Shown here in pieces: positions 43,949 to 55,307 of a stretch of 64,000 nucleotides of DNA. Below the pieces are notes generated by a model. It did no database searches and was not told the DNA's origin. It saw only the letters and a list, made by a program, of their open reading frames with translations. The position numbers were made by a program, and so were the translations under genes. The DNA is from Paramacrobiotus metropolitanus (Eukaryota; Tardigrada; Eutardigrada; Parachela; Macrobiotidae). The stretch covers positions 525,718 through 589,717 of the forward strand of contig NW_026570312.1 of assembly GCF_019649055.1 (NCBI RefSeq), written 5' to 3'. Positions within the stretch are counted from its first letter, which is position 1; every line of letters begins with the position of its first letter.

Positions 43949-46184
43949 ATGGCGTTAGCAGTTAATCATGCGGTGGAGTTTCTTCACTTAAACGTTCAGG
44001 GTTTCGGCTATGCTAAGCTTGACCTAATTACTAAGTATCTGTGCTCCGATGATGGTTCGTCCAAGTTCTTTTCCTTAACTGAGACTCATCTTAGCTCCTG
44101 TGATCCTGATCAATTATACTTCATCCCTGGATATTGTATGTACCGAAGTGATAGGACTGCCATTCACGGCAAAGCTGGTGGCGGGGGTATTATAAGCTAT
44201 GTTCCTGAATATATCCCAGCTGAGCGTATTGAAATAAAATTTCGCAGTAAAGGGTTTGAGTGTTTATGGCTAAAACTTAAAATTTCGAAAAGAAAAATCA
44301 TCGTTGGAACTGTTTATCGCCAGCCCGATTGTAATGCAGATGATACGAAAGTTTTGTTTGAACATATGCGTGAAGTACTTTTGAAGTACCCGGATAGCGA
44401 TCACATTCTTATGGGCGATTTCAACATCGACAGTTCGCCGATGTCTAGCAGCCCGTATCTGAAAGTGTTAACGGAATTTGTTGCTGAATTCTCTTTTGAA
44501 GACAAGGTAATCGGAAATACTCGAGTTGCTCAACGCTTGAGAAAGTCTGATAATACCATTTTGACAAGTACCAGTAAAATTGATTATGTTTTATGCAGCC
44601 CTAAAAATCTGTACAAGTCCTGTTACGCAGAAGACGTCGATTTTTCAGATCATCGACTGTGCAAAACGGTTTCAGCATACTCTTGCAAAAAACCGGAGCA
44701 CAAATTTGTTTTTTTTCGCGACTGGAAACACACGAAAATTGAAAATTTTCGAAGTGAAGTCGCCGCGTTTACCAGCAAGTACGCTGATTTTGTTGAATAC
44801 AGCGATGTCGATGAAGAAGTGGGCCGTTTTGTTAGTGGTTTGTTTGCAATAATCGACAGATGTTTTCCGATTCGATCAAAAAGGATTTCTCAGAAAGAAG
44901 AGTCGTGGTTCAATGATAAAGTTAAAAAGCTAGCCAAAGAAAAAGATGACGCGTATAAACGTAAAAAAATGTCGAAAAATACTCCGGAATACCAGGGTAA
45001 TAATCGACATTATAAACGTTTGAAGCGCGAACTGTGTCTAGCTATCAAGGACGCTAAACAGAAGTACTTTTCCGAAAATCGCAAAAATTCGGCATTGGTT
45101 TGGCGAGAGCTGAACAAGCTGTTGAACAGAAGTAAGCCGAATAATGACGTACCGTTCGATCTTGAGGAATTAAATAACCATTTTGCTACCATGGGTGAAC
45201 ATGGTGCACAGCACCCGCCGGCTAGGGTACCTGAAGAAAACACCTCGGCATCATTTGAATTTGAATACGTAACTGCTGAAGTTGTTAACGAGATTTTTGT
45301 TAAGATGCTCGGGAAAAAGAAGTGTGCAGGGCCTCATGGAGTACCGCATAAACTTCTACAACAAATTTTCCCGCTTTTGGTTGTGCCGACTGCTAACCTA
45401 ATTAACCAGTGCTTTAAGAGAAACACGTTTCCGAAAATATTTAAAATGGCTGAGGTAGTTGCTTTTACCAAAGTGCAACAACCCAACAGTCTGAATGATT
45501 TGCGGCCGATTTCTCTGCTGTAACCTTTCGAAAGTTTTTGAAAAAGCCGCACAAAGCCAACTGGTTAAATTTCTTAAAGAACATAGTATTTTATCTCCTA
45601 ATCAATCGGGTTTTCGCAACGGCCATTCGTGCGAAACTTTACTTTTAAAAGTGACGGAAGCATGGAAAACGGCCATTGACCAAAAAAAAGCAGTCGCGAT
45701 TTTGTTTCTCGACTTAAAGGCGGCCTTTCCATCTGTCTGCCACGACACACTGTTGAAAAAGCTACGAAATATCGGAGTTAAATCATCGGCGCTGTCATGG
45801 TTTCACTCATATTTAACCGGCAGAATGCAGCGAGTACGGGCCGGCAAACATTTTTCCCGTTGGGTGGAAGTGCGAACTGGGGTCCCGCAAGGGTCCATTT
45901 TCGGTCCGAACTTGTTTTCCATTTACATTAATGATTTTCTCCAAACCGACTTTAAAGGCGTGCAACTAGAAAGTTTTGCCGACGACACCATCTGCTATGT
46001 CATAGCGGATACGAAAGCGATGGCTGCTAGCAAACTACAAAGTGCACTGCCGGCTATTACAGAGTGGTTCAACAGCAACCATCTCGTAATTAACGAAAAA
46101 AAGTCGAAGTTATTGTTTGTTAATTCTGCTCGCAGTAAAGAAACCGAAGTACCAACAATTGTTTTGAATAGGTCATCAGCTTAA
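43949..46184 (+). pseudogene. Non-LTR retrotransposon ORF: endonuclease plus reverse transcriptase
   Basis: Frame 1 (43949-45523) has an AP-type endonuclease with its catalytic landmarks: 'LHLNVQGFG', 'LTETHLS', 'GTVYRQP', 'MGDFNID', 'KIDYVL' and 'FSDHRL'. A linker and the start of reverse transcriptase ('MAEVVAFTKV', 'NDLRPISLL') follow. The frame then shifts by one base at about 45520, and the RT continues to 46184 with 'NQSGFRNGHSCETL', 'LDLKAAFPS', 'RTGVPQGSIFGPNLFSIYIND' and the catalytic 'FADDT'. The C-terminal thumb region is cut short by a stop at 46182. The overall plan fits the Jockey/CR1 superclade; the exact clade is not determined. Frameshift plus premature end mean it is not autonomous now. 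This is a different lineage from the 23-kb fragment, judged by layout. Confidence 0.9.
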
Positions 46185-46930
46185 AGCAGAAACAGCTGTC
46201 AAGCATTTGAGTGATAATTGACCAACATAAAATGGGCCGAACATTATAATAAGGTCCATAAAAGATGTTAGTCCATGAAATCCCATGCTAGATCGTAAAA
46301 AAGACGGTCTGTGGATTCTCAACGCATTGGGCTTATTACGCATTTGTCCAATGGGCTAATTAATTAAATTAAATCTGTCATCCGCTTTGCGAAAGGACAT
46401 CAGCGGTATGGTAACTGATCAGTATCCCAATTACTGGTGTGGATTTTACGACATTCGTCCATCTTCTACAACATAACACAATGATTTTATTTCGGAATAG
46501 CAAGCAACATAACGAGCTGTGAATGAATGGATGCTGTACACCTTAATATTTCTCAGTTTATTATAGTTGGTTAACTAGGTTTGTAATAAAGACGTTTGAA
46601 CTGCTTACGGGAAAGGCACATATTCGGCACTGAAGGTCGGCTTCTGATGAATTCCGTATACCGTTTCAGTTTGGGATATAAAGCGAACCGCCAGGATATA
46701 TCTAGTGGCACGCCTTCTTCCTCCCTGTGATACAGAAAAAGGGCTTAACAAATATAGGCAACTAAATGAATTAGAATTGATTTTCGGATGTAAAAGTTCT
46801 GAACTTGAAGCGTTCACTTTTGGATTAAAGCGGTAAGACACCTTGCTATAAACGGCTGCCATAAGAAAATTATTCTGCAACCATTCTACAAAGAATGTGA
46901 GTTGATAAGTCTGGACATAGTGTCACTTAC
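46185..46930. other. No complete gene; possible 3' exon of the serine protease
   Basis: On the minus strand near 46880-46840 a segment reads 'MAAVYSKVSYRF', like the C-terminal helix start of chymotrypsin-fold proteases ('GVYxKVS'). An acceptor (tttgtag) precedes it. The phase does not join cleanly to the exon above, so I leave it unassigned. The remainder has no recognised gene. Confidence 0.35.
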
Positions 46931-47184
46931 GTCCAAGAAATGCTTCCGAAAACTTTATACCCTTCGAAGAACGTGCGACATAACAGCGGTCCGCCACTGT
47001 CACCATCAGCAGGGTAGACGGTGTCGTTAGTACAAAGGTTTCTCTCGTACATATCAGGGAAATGATTCTGGCAATAGGAGAAGCTTTGAACAGTGGCAGT
47101 TGCTTGCTGAAGAACATGGTAGTAGAGTAGTAAAGGGCGTCCCGCAAAGCGATTTTGTATTCCAGTTATCCACTGGACTTCCTG
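46931..47184 (-). CDS. Chymotrypsin-fold serine protease, one exon
   Basis: Minus-strand exon from acceptor (tgcag) before 47184 to a donor (GTAAGT) after 46931. The frame reads 'HVLQQATATVQSFSYCQNHF', then 'YERNLCTNDTVYPADGDSGGPLLC'-type sequence in which GDSGGP is the catalytic Ser motif, and ends 'KVFGSISWT'. The position six before the Ser (S1 specificity) is Tyr, not Asp, and the Cys normally two before the Gly is Ala. That argues against trypsin specificity and for a lost disulfide. The exons with catalytic His and Asp should lie at higher coordinates but I could not find them. It may be a partial gene or a diverged homologue. Confidence 0.65.
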
Positions 47185-47404
47185 ACTGCAGTTATTGACG
47201 TCATAATAATATAAAAAAATAAAAAAAATACAAACAAATTATAAACAAATAAATTCGGCGGGCGGCCGTAAAACTGGCGCAAAACCAACGGCTTCGGGCG
47301 ATTTTGCAGCGTGTCGCTTCCATCCTCACGGAGCGGGAGGACTGCTCGGTGCGTTGGACGTGGAAGCGTTGGGTACAGGTCCCAGCCGGTTGATCATGGT
47401 CAAC

Positions 47405-47639
47405 TTAATCGTCTGCTTCGCCGCCTTCCCCCATGTTGATACTAGCCGGGGAATCTGGATTGTCCTGTATCCGAATGTGACGCTCCTCATCCGGGGAACG
47501 CCACGTTATTTTTAATGGGACGAAAGCCGTGGCTGTTTGTTGGCTCATCTAGCAGTGGTGCGTTGGCGATGTCGGCATTCACCCGGCGCACCGCCGTCGC
47601 GGTATCCTCCAGCGAAACTTTTGCATTCTCATGGGGCAT
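47405..47639 (-). CDS. Small acidic protein of unknown function (apparent frameshift)
   Basis: ATG at 47639 starts 'MPHENAKVSLEDTATAVRR' and continues to 'SHGFRPIK' at about 47514. One base further the other frame continues 'ITWRSPDEERHIRIQDN' to 'GEGGEADD' and a TAA at 47405. Both halves have coding-like composition, and the break falls on a run of five A (minus strand), so a one-base homopolymer error is likely. Total about 77 residues. Not recognised. Confidence 0.45.
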
Positions 47640-47789
47640 GGTTCAGATGGCTACGCAGATCGTCCGGTTTATGTTGGGCATTGATTTTATGACGAAGATC
47701 TGTCAAGCAGAAGAAGCACGCATGAGAACTGCTATCAGTGTTATGTCAACTTTGATTTCCGGCTACGATATAGTTCGGCACGTTTAAAA

Positions 47790-49430
47790 TCAGCATTTCA
47801 ATGCATCTAGGCAAATAAATGATCGAAGCAACGTGTCGGCATCGCAGTCGTAGGTAAGAACGGTTCGACAGCCAACTTAGGAAAACTGGATGGCGCACAC
47901 GGTGCAAACAACGTGCACGAAATAAACGACCATTTTTAAAGCAGAACTGCTGTATTATTATTGCAAATTATAGGTATTACACTTGTAGATGATATTAAGC
48001 AACTTCAACATTTTTTCTCCCATTAATTTTATTGGATTGTTTAAACTGTAAATCCCTAACGCCGCAGCACAATAACGGCCTCAGTCGTGACACAACAGAA
48101 AACAAAATAAAAAGTACAAAAACAAACAAAATATAGAATAAGCACCAATGTACAGTTCATCGGCCAGAGTATATGCAAATATTAAAACTTTCTGTGAACT
48201 GTAATCAATGCAGTATTCGTATGCTTAACCGATAAATCGAGAATAAAAACAGAAGAAAACTGCACTGAAACTGATGATAATTTCGCTTTTAATGGCAACT
48301 GCAATCTATTGATTACAAAGAAGCAGCACAAATAAATTATTAAATCATTTAAGTAAGTACTTCTAGAATTGGTGCCTCAATGCTAAACAGCAAATATTAA
48401 ATAAGCAGGGCGATTCGTAAAATATTTGTATGACGCGTAATCCTTGGTAAAACACTTCGCACCTGTGGGCGCTGGCTGTACAAAACTACTGCCAGCATCA
48501 TCACAAAGCGCACCGATCCTCCATTCCGCTGGCGGCCCACAGTGACATCCAGTACATTGTCACCGTCGGAAAATCGAGTACTCCGGCTGTGGGAATGAAA
48601 ACCCAGTCGATCGGTGACACGCATTTGGAAGGAGCATTCTGAATGTTGAACAGCGCGGCCTCCAAGTCATCCTCCGTTTTCCCATACTGATCAAAGCCAT
48701 CATCCTAATTGTCCATCGGGAAATTCCTCGGATGGCCCAGTCAATCAACCAACTCATGGGGCCGATATAGAAAGGAATCGAATACAAGTAATTAAAATTA
48801 AGCCAAGAAAATTGAGCAGATTTCTGTGAAATTCTTAGTGCCATACAGACTGCCGTCAGAATAAAGAATACAGAAAATACGGGGAAAAGTACAGAAAAAA
48901 TGCTGAATTAAGCAAAATCATTTATTAGTCTGCACTAGGCTTACCTGTGAGTCCGCCAGTCAACGCTTCCGTCTTCCCCGTCTACCGTCGCATTCAGCGT
49001 GGCCTATCCCAAAATCCTCCTCGGGTACCCCGTCGTCTCTGCTTTTGTCGTTATTCCCCATCGTCCGTTGTTGTGGCCTGCAATTTCTCAGCCCCGCGTC
49101 CATTACAGCCCGCATCTGTCACAGCCCGCATCCGCTACAGCTCTGCGTCCGTCACAACCGCGCCTCCGCAGCCCAGCTTCCTGCCATTCCTCGGTTCCCC
49201 CCCACCCCTGCCCCTCGCTGCGCAGCCTGGTTGTACTGTTACCTATAACGCCCCTGTTTGTACCGCTACCTATATGCGTTACAAAGCCACACTGCGCCCG
49301 ATTATCGTCTGAGAATTTTATTTAGTTAATTACCTTCGTATTAAAAGAATTGCCACAGAATCACCAAGTATACAGTTTTCAAGTAACAAATTACTAAAAT
49401 TACTTTGCCATCCTATTTCATATATCTAGT
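47790..49430. other. Region with unresolved coding traces
   Basis: Minus-strand frames at 48480-48840 (for example 'EDDLEAALFNIQNAPSKCV' and 'WLNFNYLYSIPFYIGPM') look partly coding. A strong minus-strand donor (CAC AG|GTAAGCC) near 48940 and an acceptor near 48832 suggest introns, but I could not build a consistent gene. 49000-49260 (+) is low-complexity Pro/Ser/Ala-rich. 47800-48390 is AT-rich with nothing seen. Confidence 0.3.
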
Positions 49431-49760
49431 TTAATTTGGCAAAGCCAAAACACTGGATATTGTCAAAACTGCTTTTATGTAAAGATCGTCGTCCAAGTCG
49501 GCCTTCCATTTGGCCGCCTGTTTCATTTCTTCATGCATCTGGGGCGTAATTTGAGGCAAAAATGCCAAAGGCACTAAAAAATGATTTAATTACCTAAAAG
49601 CTAAGAAAATTTATAAACACGACTTACAATTTGCCTGCTGAGCGCTACGACGCAAAAACGCGATGGTGTCCGCATCCAGATTCAATCTGCGGATTTCTTC
49701 TGGAAGATCGCTGTCCTCCGGAATGGTGGATGAAATCTCGTTGCTTTGCTGGCTGGCCAT
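49431..49760 (-). CDS. Small two-exon gene, 91 residues, unknown function
   Basis: Exon 1 49760-49628 (ATG, donor GTAAGT), exon 2 49573-49431 (acceptor TTTTTTAG, stop TAA). The joined length is an exact multiple of three and the junction codon is split after one base. The product starts 'MASQQSNEISSTIPEDS', is rich in Asp/Glu, and ends 'DDLYIKAVLTISSVLALPN'. No signal or membrane segment. It is too short and split to appear as a long open frame; clean splicing supports it as real. No family recognised. Confidence 0.7.
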
Positions 49761-50085
49761 GTTGTTGGAAATCTTGAAGTTGCAGACTGGAGATGACTGA
49801 CTGAATTCATTCTCACTAGCACAGACTTATGAGGTTAGAAAAATCTTTAACTGTCAACACGATGGAACGTGATGTTCCATCACTTTCTGTTGAACAATCG
49901 CATTGGAATGCATACGTTTTCGATTGCGATTCTCCTAAAATACAATATCTCTAATTTTACGCTTAAACGTTAGAAAATTTAACAGGTACGTACAAATATG
50001 AGTTGTATATGCTTGTGAATGAAGTATAATGGTGATGTTTGTGATCTAGCTGGCCGTTCCATTGTGATATCGTTTCTTCCTTTAG

Positions 50086-50168
50086 GCGTCTGTTTAGCGT
50101 GTGCGTGTACGTCTGTGGCCAGAAAAAGTTCCTGGTGGCACTACACATTTTTCCGCACGAACTCCACC
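50086..50168 (+). other. Possible exon with good splice sites
   Basis: Acceptor 'cttcctttag' and donor 'GTAAGTT' enclose 83 bases. One frame is open throughout ('LFSVCVYVCGQKKFLVALHI'). It could be a non-coding 5' exon or a coding exon of the + strand gene at 50915. Not proven. Confidence 0.3.
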
Positions 50169-50914
50169 GTAAGTTCTATGTCTAATTACTATGTACTAAT
50201 TAACTTTTTTTACCTAATACTCCGAAGGCTTACACTAAATACTTTCTGTTTTGTTGTACTTGTGCAGAATTAGGATTTTGTAATCCAGTAAACAGTTTCG
50301 GGACTTGTAAAGTTTGCCTGGCTCTATCGGAAAATTTTCAACACTGATCTAGACGAAATTTTTCTTTCTGCCTAAAATCAACTTTTAATCTTTTGCTCTC
50401 TGTTTCATACTATAAGACTTGTTAATTATTATTGAACATTATATTATAGGTACTTTATGAGTCCGAATGCAATTAATGACTGAAATTAATTATTTACAGG
50501 TTATTACATGCGGGATAGCGATACTATTAGGAACACCATCTGACCACACACACAGCATTGCGTGAACGTCTACGACGGTACAATTTAATATTCGGAACCA
50601 AATTATTCTGTGTTCTAGCATAATATTAATATTGTTACATCCGAATTAATGCTATACCTTTAGTTTACCGCATTTTATTTTTAGTATCATTAAACTGTCT
50701 TAATTGCAGATAATTTACCACAATTACAACGGACTGCGGCTATATCAAGCGCCAAAGTAAAATTCACCTTAAATAATCGTTTGTCAACTATTTGAATAAT
50801 TTATTATAATTTTAATGTATTATAGCAATTGATCAGTTATATCTGCTGTAAATATCAGTGTAACCATTTGCAGGCTGACATTACGACTGTGCTAGCATCA
50901 CAACGCAAGTCTAT

Positions 50915-51410
50915 ATGGCTGGGCAGGGCAAAGTCAAGCGGAAAATGGGACCAACAGAGTAAGCTGATTTCGTAAAATATTCAGTGAAGCAAAAACATTT
51001 TTCTATAGCATAATTTTTACTTTTCATGATAATCAATTTCGGTTTTCAAAATTTATCACGTATATACTGCTACTGAATAATATTCAATCTGCTGTACAAC
51101 CAAATCAACCAAGTCTTGCATCTGTTTATCTTTATTTTATTTTAAGTGTAAGCAAAATAAAAATACAGTAAAATCAAAATTATTCAATAGTTCAAAGACA
51201 TCGATACTATTTAAGTCATCAGTCAGCAGAACCGCCAGTGATGTCGTGCCAGGTTATTTGCAAAATGGGCAGCAAGAAAACACAAGCCAGCTCTCAGCGC
51301 TTGCTGCGGCTTGTATAATTATCCTGGTGATAATAATTCTAGTAGGCGATATTATTCTGCCTATCGCAATAGCGACAATACAGCAACAACAACAGCAGCA
51401 GCAGGCTTGA
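50915..51410 (+). CDS. Small single-pass membrane protein, 75 residues
   Basis: Exon 1 50915-50958 ('MAGQGKVKRKMGPT', donor GTAAGC), exon 2 51227-51410 (acceptor 'catcagtcag'). Codons join after two bases, and the total is divisible by three. After a hydrophilic stretch comes a strongly hydrophobic segment of about 20 residues, 'ACIIILVIIILVGDIILPIA', then seven Gln and a stop. The basic N-terminus and late membrane segment suggest a tail-anchored or type II/III small membrane protein. No family recognised. It abuts the left side of the Polinton-like element and may mark host flank. Confidence 0.6.
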
Positions 51411-51544
51411 TAAAATCAAACAGGAACGTTATTTTCGTCGACGTACCCGAACGGGAGCGTCGTCAAGTCGGCAGTATCCTTCGTTTATCATAGGTAAGCT
51501 TAAAGCGCTTTACCTGGTCCACAGCATCAATTTCAAGGGTCCGT

Positions 51545-54500
51545 TTATTACGCCGTATCACGGAAGAATACCGTAAGGGGTACACTTGAGGTCAGGGTCG
51601 TCCAGAGTGAAGTGAAAGTATTTAAATTAAGTGTTTTCTTGATAGTTCGATTGAGTGTAAAACCTTTAACTTTGCAGACATGCTTTCCTTTGTTCGTCAC
51701 ATAAGCATAAGATTTAGGAGCGCAGACGGTGACCTCTGTGATGAATTCACCATCATTTAATTCGTTTGTCAAGTCCCCATGTAGTTTCCCAATGGAACTT
51801 CAGGATCTCCTTGCCGATGAATCCACATTAAGGAATCAGTATCAAAATATATCAGGTTACGTCAACGGACATATAATTGTATAAGTGAAGGCGGGCATGG
51901 GCCGTCGTGAACCTAAATCATCCAACCAATAAATATTTTTAAAAGAACATATTTATTATATTTAATTACCTTACGCCGCAAGGATAACATTAGTCTTTGG
52001 GTTAACTGGAATAAAGTCTTCCTTGGACTTGTACGCAACTTGAATAACGGTGTCACTGAAGATTCGATATTGTGAATTTCAACGCATCATTTAATAAAAG
52101 TTCGTAAAATCTTTGGGCTCGGAAATGAACTGTGTAGACAATCTATCCTCGCGCATCGAGTCGGCCCAAAACTACAAGAGAATAGAAACGTTAAGCAATT
52201 TCAGCTAATGTATACCTAATGAAACAGAAGACATACTTGTTTAAAATAACTTTGCAAGGGCGCGAAGCCAGGTTCCACTCTCGGCGTCAATAGATGCACC
52301 TTCTCGAAGTAAAAATTCTTCCATATACTGCTTTTCTCTTCTGTTTTAACATTAGAGGGCCAACCGCTGGCTTCCGTTTTTAATTTCAAGAAATGCTGGA
52401 TGTACTTTTAAATAAACCTTCGCGAGAACTCGAAAATGCCAAATTTCGTAGACTTTTACCACCGTATATCCCAGGATAGTGCCTTAATGATTTCCACAGA
52501 GCACCAGACGCCCGTAAGTGATCTTTCGGCGTCTGTGTGCTGACGTAAATTGCGTTTCAGCACATAGCCGGCATAGCGGAAAAGTTAATTTTCGGTACGG
52601 TAAGGTAGAACAGGTAACCATAGACTTTTGGGCGGTAGTGGTCGGGTAAATAGTCCAATAATTTTCAAGTTTGGATCAAAGTCCGCAGTAATTCGCACGT
52701 GTGGGCCAACTGGATATCTTTTCCGCGAATTCACAAGGGATATTCCGAAATGACATCGGCAAACCTAAAAAAAACACTCTCATTAAAATTGAAATTATAA
52801 TCTTTACTTAACTAGTTGTACCGTATTTGTTCTCGGGCTCGCATTTATAATGCAACCGTGTCCCGTTGGTCCGGCCGCCATATAGAGCATCGCGGGGTTG
52901 AAGGTGCGTGAACATGAATATCTTTTATTGTTTCACGAAAATCCTCATCGTCTACCAATTTCTGATCGTACTCGCTTTCCCAAATTTTAATAACAGAGTA
53001 TCCCATTTGCTCAAGGGCAATTTCCGTTGGACGGTTGCCGCATGCAAATCCTCCATCGTTTGTGAGATGAGGATTTACAAATATGCGTTCGTGGTGCGGG
53101 ATTGCCGTGCCAGAAGTCGCCATAGAATTCGTAAATAATTTCCGCTTCTTCGTCATAGCCTCACTAAAATTTCCAATCTTCTTTCCTTGCAAGTGCTTTG
53201 CCTTCATCTTCAATGTAGCACAACCATTTACCACATTTGACTGATTGCATGCGCTGACTAGGGTTTTTACAATAGCAATAAGGTTTTTTCCAATATCCTG
53301 CGCGCCAGAAAAATGGCATATACCCGCAATTGTTAGCGCGGAAGTAAATGGGCAAAGCCCGCCTGAAATACCCATGAACAACTTTCGGAATTCTTGAGAG
53401 CAGACGCGTAGAGTGTTAACATCCTGTTTGCAGTATTTGACGAGCTCCTCGTTGACATTGTACTTCCCTTTCTTTTTCTCCGATCTTTTCGATAAAATCC
53501 TTTGATAAAGTCTTTTCTTTCTTTGTTATTCATCAAGCTATAGTTGAAATCCTCCCTTTAGGATAGGGAATAATTTTGCCAAAATTTTCTGGGCGATTGA
53601 CCGGATGAGGAATTTACCCTTTGCTCTGTCGCTCCAAACGCTTGAGCCCAAGCGTCGAGCGATTGGGGATTGTAATTTAAAGTATCACGAAATTTTATGC
53701 CAAATTCAGGTACATCCAGTTGCATAATTTTTGAGCCGTTCATTATGAGCTTTGGAACTATCCCATTTTTAATAACCATTTCAGAACAAAAAAACCGTCG
53801 AACGCCCGAAGGTTGTGGGCCAAGACATAAAAGTTTTAAATGATCCGGAAAACAAAAACTCGCAAAATTCTGTTGTTATATCCCGGCCGATATCGGACGA
53901 GTCGGCAGGAAAAATCCATTCCTGGCCGTTGTCGTTTTGGATAACGGCCAGGTTCGAATAAAAGTGCCGTTTCCGGACACGGGTAAGTCTCAAAATCGAA
54001 ATAGAGAAACTGGGCCTGTTCGTGCTTTTCGAGATCCTGGTCCGTCAGGACTTCGGGCTCAATGTAGCAAACATGGTCATTTGTTACGTGTTCTTTGCAC
54101 ACCGTGCAAAAATCTCACCGCACACGTGGTCCGTGGTACGAAAAGCTCTGGAGACAAATGATTGGCAAGATGAACAGACAAATAGCGTTTGACATACCGT
54201 AATCCCGTTTTCTCCCGAGCCAGCAGCGCGGTGATGATTGAAACACTCTTCACCGTTAAATGTTCGGCAGCAGTCCGAACAGTATATTCTATCTTCTCCA
54301 GGATTACATTCGAATCGCAGGCATTGTTTGCAACGGTATTGGCATCGATGGCGATTTTTATGATCGTATCCGCGACTGCAGGTCGCACCAGTATGATGTT
54401 TTGAACCAAGCCGGCAGGCTTTTCAAGACATCAAAATGGTTATGATGTAGCAGACGAATCTTTTTTCGGCATATTCGCCGGCATAGACAATCGTATTGAG

Positions 54501-55100
54501 GTGGTCGACGCTCGTTATCAGGATTTGGTAGTCCGGTAAGGCCATTTGAAACTGTTGAACGTCTTCTAAAGTATATTGTCGAAGTTCTAGTCCTGCGCTA
54601 GCAATGAGTTCGTTTGCCATTTTGTCTGCAGCGTTCTGTCGGAAGCCGTACAGAGTCCTTTGGTGCGATACAAGCATCTGTACAGCGGTATATTATCATC
54701 TGCGAGGGCCTAGCTATAACAAGCGCACGAGCCAGACAGAGGTTGTCTGAATTACGCACAGGTATTACATCCTCATGGTCTCCAGCTTTTTGCGCAATAT
54801 TAAAGGAACATCGTATCGACAGGATCCAGCGGGAAGGTTGGAATGGTGAATTTCCAGCTCAAAAGAATCATCCAGTACAAATTCTTGGTTTGAATTGAGT
54901 ACGCGGGAAACTTCTTTCATCAATCGCGCAACGGTTAACTGATCACGACGAATGAAAGGTGTGTAAATTACGAGAGGTGACGGCTATGCAACTTGATTCT
55001 ACCCGTTCGTGATCTGGGATGTCAGTAAGGATTTCATTTAAGATTTCGTTCAAAATGGCTGTTATGACATCGGGAATCTCAGAGCAAGGAATATGATTGA
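51545..55100 (-). pseudogene. Protein-primed family B DNA polymerase, broken
   Basis: It would copy the element's genome using a terminal protein primer. Visible parts from 5' to 3' on the minus strand: 'SNQEFVLDDSFELEI' near 54900; 'DNLCLARALV' near 54730; 'YTLEDVQQFQMALPDYQIL' at 54530-54590; a Cys/His-rich zinc-binding stretch at 54080-54400 in another frame; the exonuclease motif 'FLYFDFET' near 54000; 'GYSVIKIWESEYD' near 52990; and a C-terminal 'VCKVKGFTLN' near 51670. Their order matches Maverick polymerases. The frame changes many times and stops are frequent, so no product is made. The palm catalytic motifs around 51.8-52.8 kb are too eroded for me to place. Confidence 0.85.
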
Positions 55101-55307
55101 GCTGATGAACTTTTAAGCAAATCTTACGTCATCTGATAACGGCGGTTGTAAAATCATTTATCGGTTTCAACACAAAAAAGTTCTTTATATGAAGCGGGTC
55201 TTCGGTAACCGTCATCATCAACAGCATTAGTATCGTTATCATTATCAGAATCAATTAAATCAGCAGCAGCATCAGCGCTATGCGAGGCATTTTCGCAAAC
55301 AGAAAGG

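Noticed and set aside
47515-47787. 90-codon + strand frame (starts MGRKPWLFVG)
   Set aside because: The minus strand at the same place has the more protein-like frame with ATG and acidic tail.
49000-49310. Pro/Ser-rich + strand frame as a gene
   Set aside because: Low complexity, frame open in more than one phase, no start or splice support.
51900-52850. Assignment of PolB palm catalytic motifs
   Set aside because: Expected here, but indels prevent placing them reliably; not claimed.
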